Shown: piece after piece, positions 63,511 through 64,000 of the stretch
How the letters are laid out: the number at the start of each line of letters is the position of its first letter
Numbering within the stretch: position 1 is the first letter of the stretch
NCBI RefSeq assembly: GCF_040719265.1
Contig: NZ_JBFDAH010000015.1
Coordinates: forward strand, 47,284 to 111,283
Length of the DNA stretch: 64,000 nucleotides
Source of the DNA: Aliikangiella maris
Lineage (GTDB): Bacteria > Pseudomonadota > Gammaproteobacteria > Enterobacterales > Kangiellaceae
Reading direction: 5' to 3'
The notes under the pieces: generated by a model
What the model was told of the DNA's origin: nothing
What the model saw: the letters and a program-made list of their open reading frames with translations, nothing else
Databases searched by the model: none
Made by a program: the position numbers and the translations under genes

Positions 63511-63996
63511 CTACGCTTTGTATAACTTAATTTCAATAAATACAGCCTCACCAACAATTGTTACCTGAATATAAAATTCATCAAATTCGTTAGTTGTAAC
63601 TCGCCGTTTTATTGGCGATTCTGATAGACTAAGTGATTTTTTCCCTATAGTGTCAGATAGTAATTTAAACTCTGTCTCACTTAGCGCTATTTTCCCTAGG
63701 TGCAATACCTGATCATCAAGCTCGCTCGGGATTGACTGCATTTGAGGCCCGACCACCATTACCGCTTGCTTTCCATAATGGTTACATGACCAGTGCTTTA
63801 CAGAAAATAAATTACCATTAGAAAGAACTCCTTTTATTTCATTGCTTTTTTTAAACCATTGATAAACACCTATGGCATTACTCTTAGCGTATTGTTTTTC
63901 AGAAACAGTATCTTCACTAAAAATACACTTTTCGGTTGCACAAGCTGAACTGGAAATCACGAAGCCGAATATGACGATGCACCAAAATGTACGCAC
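63511..63996 (-). CDS. Small exported protein, probable integron cassette gene
   Basis: 161 residues beginning with GTG at 63994-63996; the true start may lie beyond the window edge. A signal peptide (about 1-20, SSSACA-TEKC, which could also be a lipobox-like SACA) is followed by a soluble domain of unknown family with one further Cys (NHYG preceded by WSC). The stop abuts an attC-like site. Small exported unknown proteins are common cargo of chromosomal integrons. Confidence 0.6.
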   Translation of the reverse strand: MRTFWCIVIFGFVISSSACATEKCIFSEDTVSEKQYAKSNAIGVYQWFKKSNEIKGVLSNGNLFSVKHWSCNHYGKQAVMVVGPQMQSIPSELDDQVLHLGKIALSETEFKLLSDTIGKKSLSLSESPIKRRVTTNEFDEFYIQVTIVGEAVFIEIKLYKA

Positions 63997-64000
63997 TTTT

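Overview
The window is AT-rich chromosomal DNA of a free-living, probably marine gammaproteobacterium. Evidence for this is EfpL next to PssA, RimK, ZntB, NhaA, TrmJ, an I-F type CRISPR repeat, a TonB-dependent BtuB, a hybrid two-component sensor with AraC output, ELWxxDGT repeats and integron-like cassettes. I cannot name the genus; an Alteromonadales- or Kangiella-like lineage would fit. No rRNA or tRNA gene was seen.

Layout. 1-3.6 kb: gene-poor AT-rich DNA and a secreted metzincin protease with two PPC domains. 3.6-23.6 kb: efpL-pssA, then a large corrinoid locus, almost all on the minus strand. An adenosylcobalamin-type riboswitch (about 20.2-20.47 kb) precedes btuD-btuC-cobT-cobS-cobU-phosphatase-cobQ-cobO-btuF. 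A second one (about 11.4-11.55 kb) precedes btuB-phosphatase-cbiB-cobD-(QueG-like Fe-S protein). Upstream lie a PduO-type adenosyltransferase with two small STAS/SpoIIAA-like proteins and a divergent BtuF-like protein without a clear signal peptide. No corrin-ring synthesis genes are present, so the locus encodes uptake, adenosylation, side-chain attachment and lower-ligand assembly, i.e. salvage. 24-28.4 kb: a small ORF with a good ribosome site, a PhoX-like (DUF839) exported protein and a diheme lipoprotein. 28.7-30.65 kb: a CRISPR array of 33 identical I-F repeats and 32 spacers with no cas genes in the window; three spacers match variants of one target. 31-36.6 kb: plus-strand housekeeping and stress genes (MscS-like channel, zntB, nhaA, rimK, AstE-like deacylase).

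36.6-41.4 kb: a signalling locus whose large sensor kinase begins with a three-helix domain carrying all seven residues known to matter for ethylene binding in plant ETR1. It is followed by a receiver protein and a receiver-GGDEF protein, with another receiver protein divergently encoded. 41.6-51.5 kb: MerR regulator, sirtuin, methyltransferase/TauD-like operon, PhyH-like oxygenase, SGNH hydrolase, DUF3667 membrane protein, 2-hydroxyacid dehydrogenase, TrmJ. 51.8-61.6 kb: a lipoprotein with many ELWxxDGT repeats, a 1505-residue hybrid sensor/AraC regulator and an M24 peptidase. 61.7-64 kb: a mobile fringe of small cassette-like genes, one attC-like site and an IS110-family transposase with a large in-frame internal deletion.

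A recurring oddity is short tandem repeats of 14-bp (or 7-bp) period in at least six intergenic regions, while two short duplications inside genes have a 15-bp, frame-preserving period. Product names rest on motifs and remembered family features; no database search was run.
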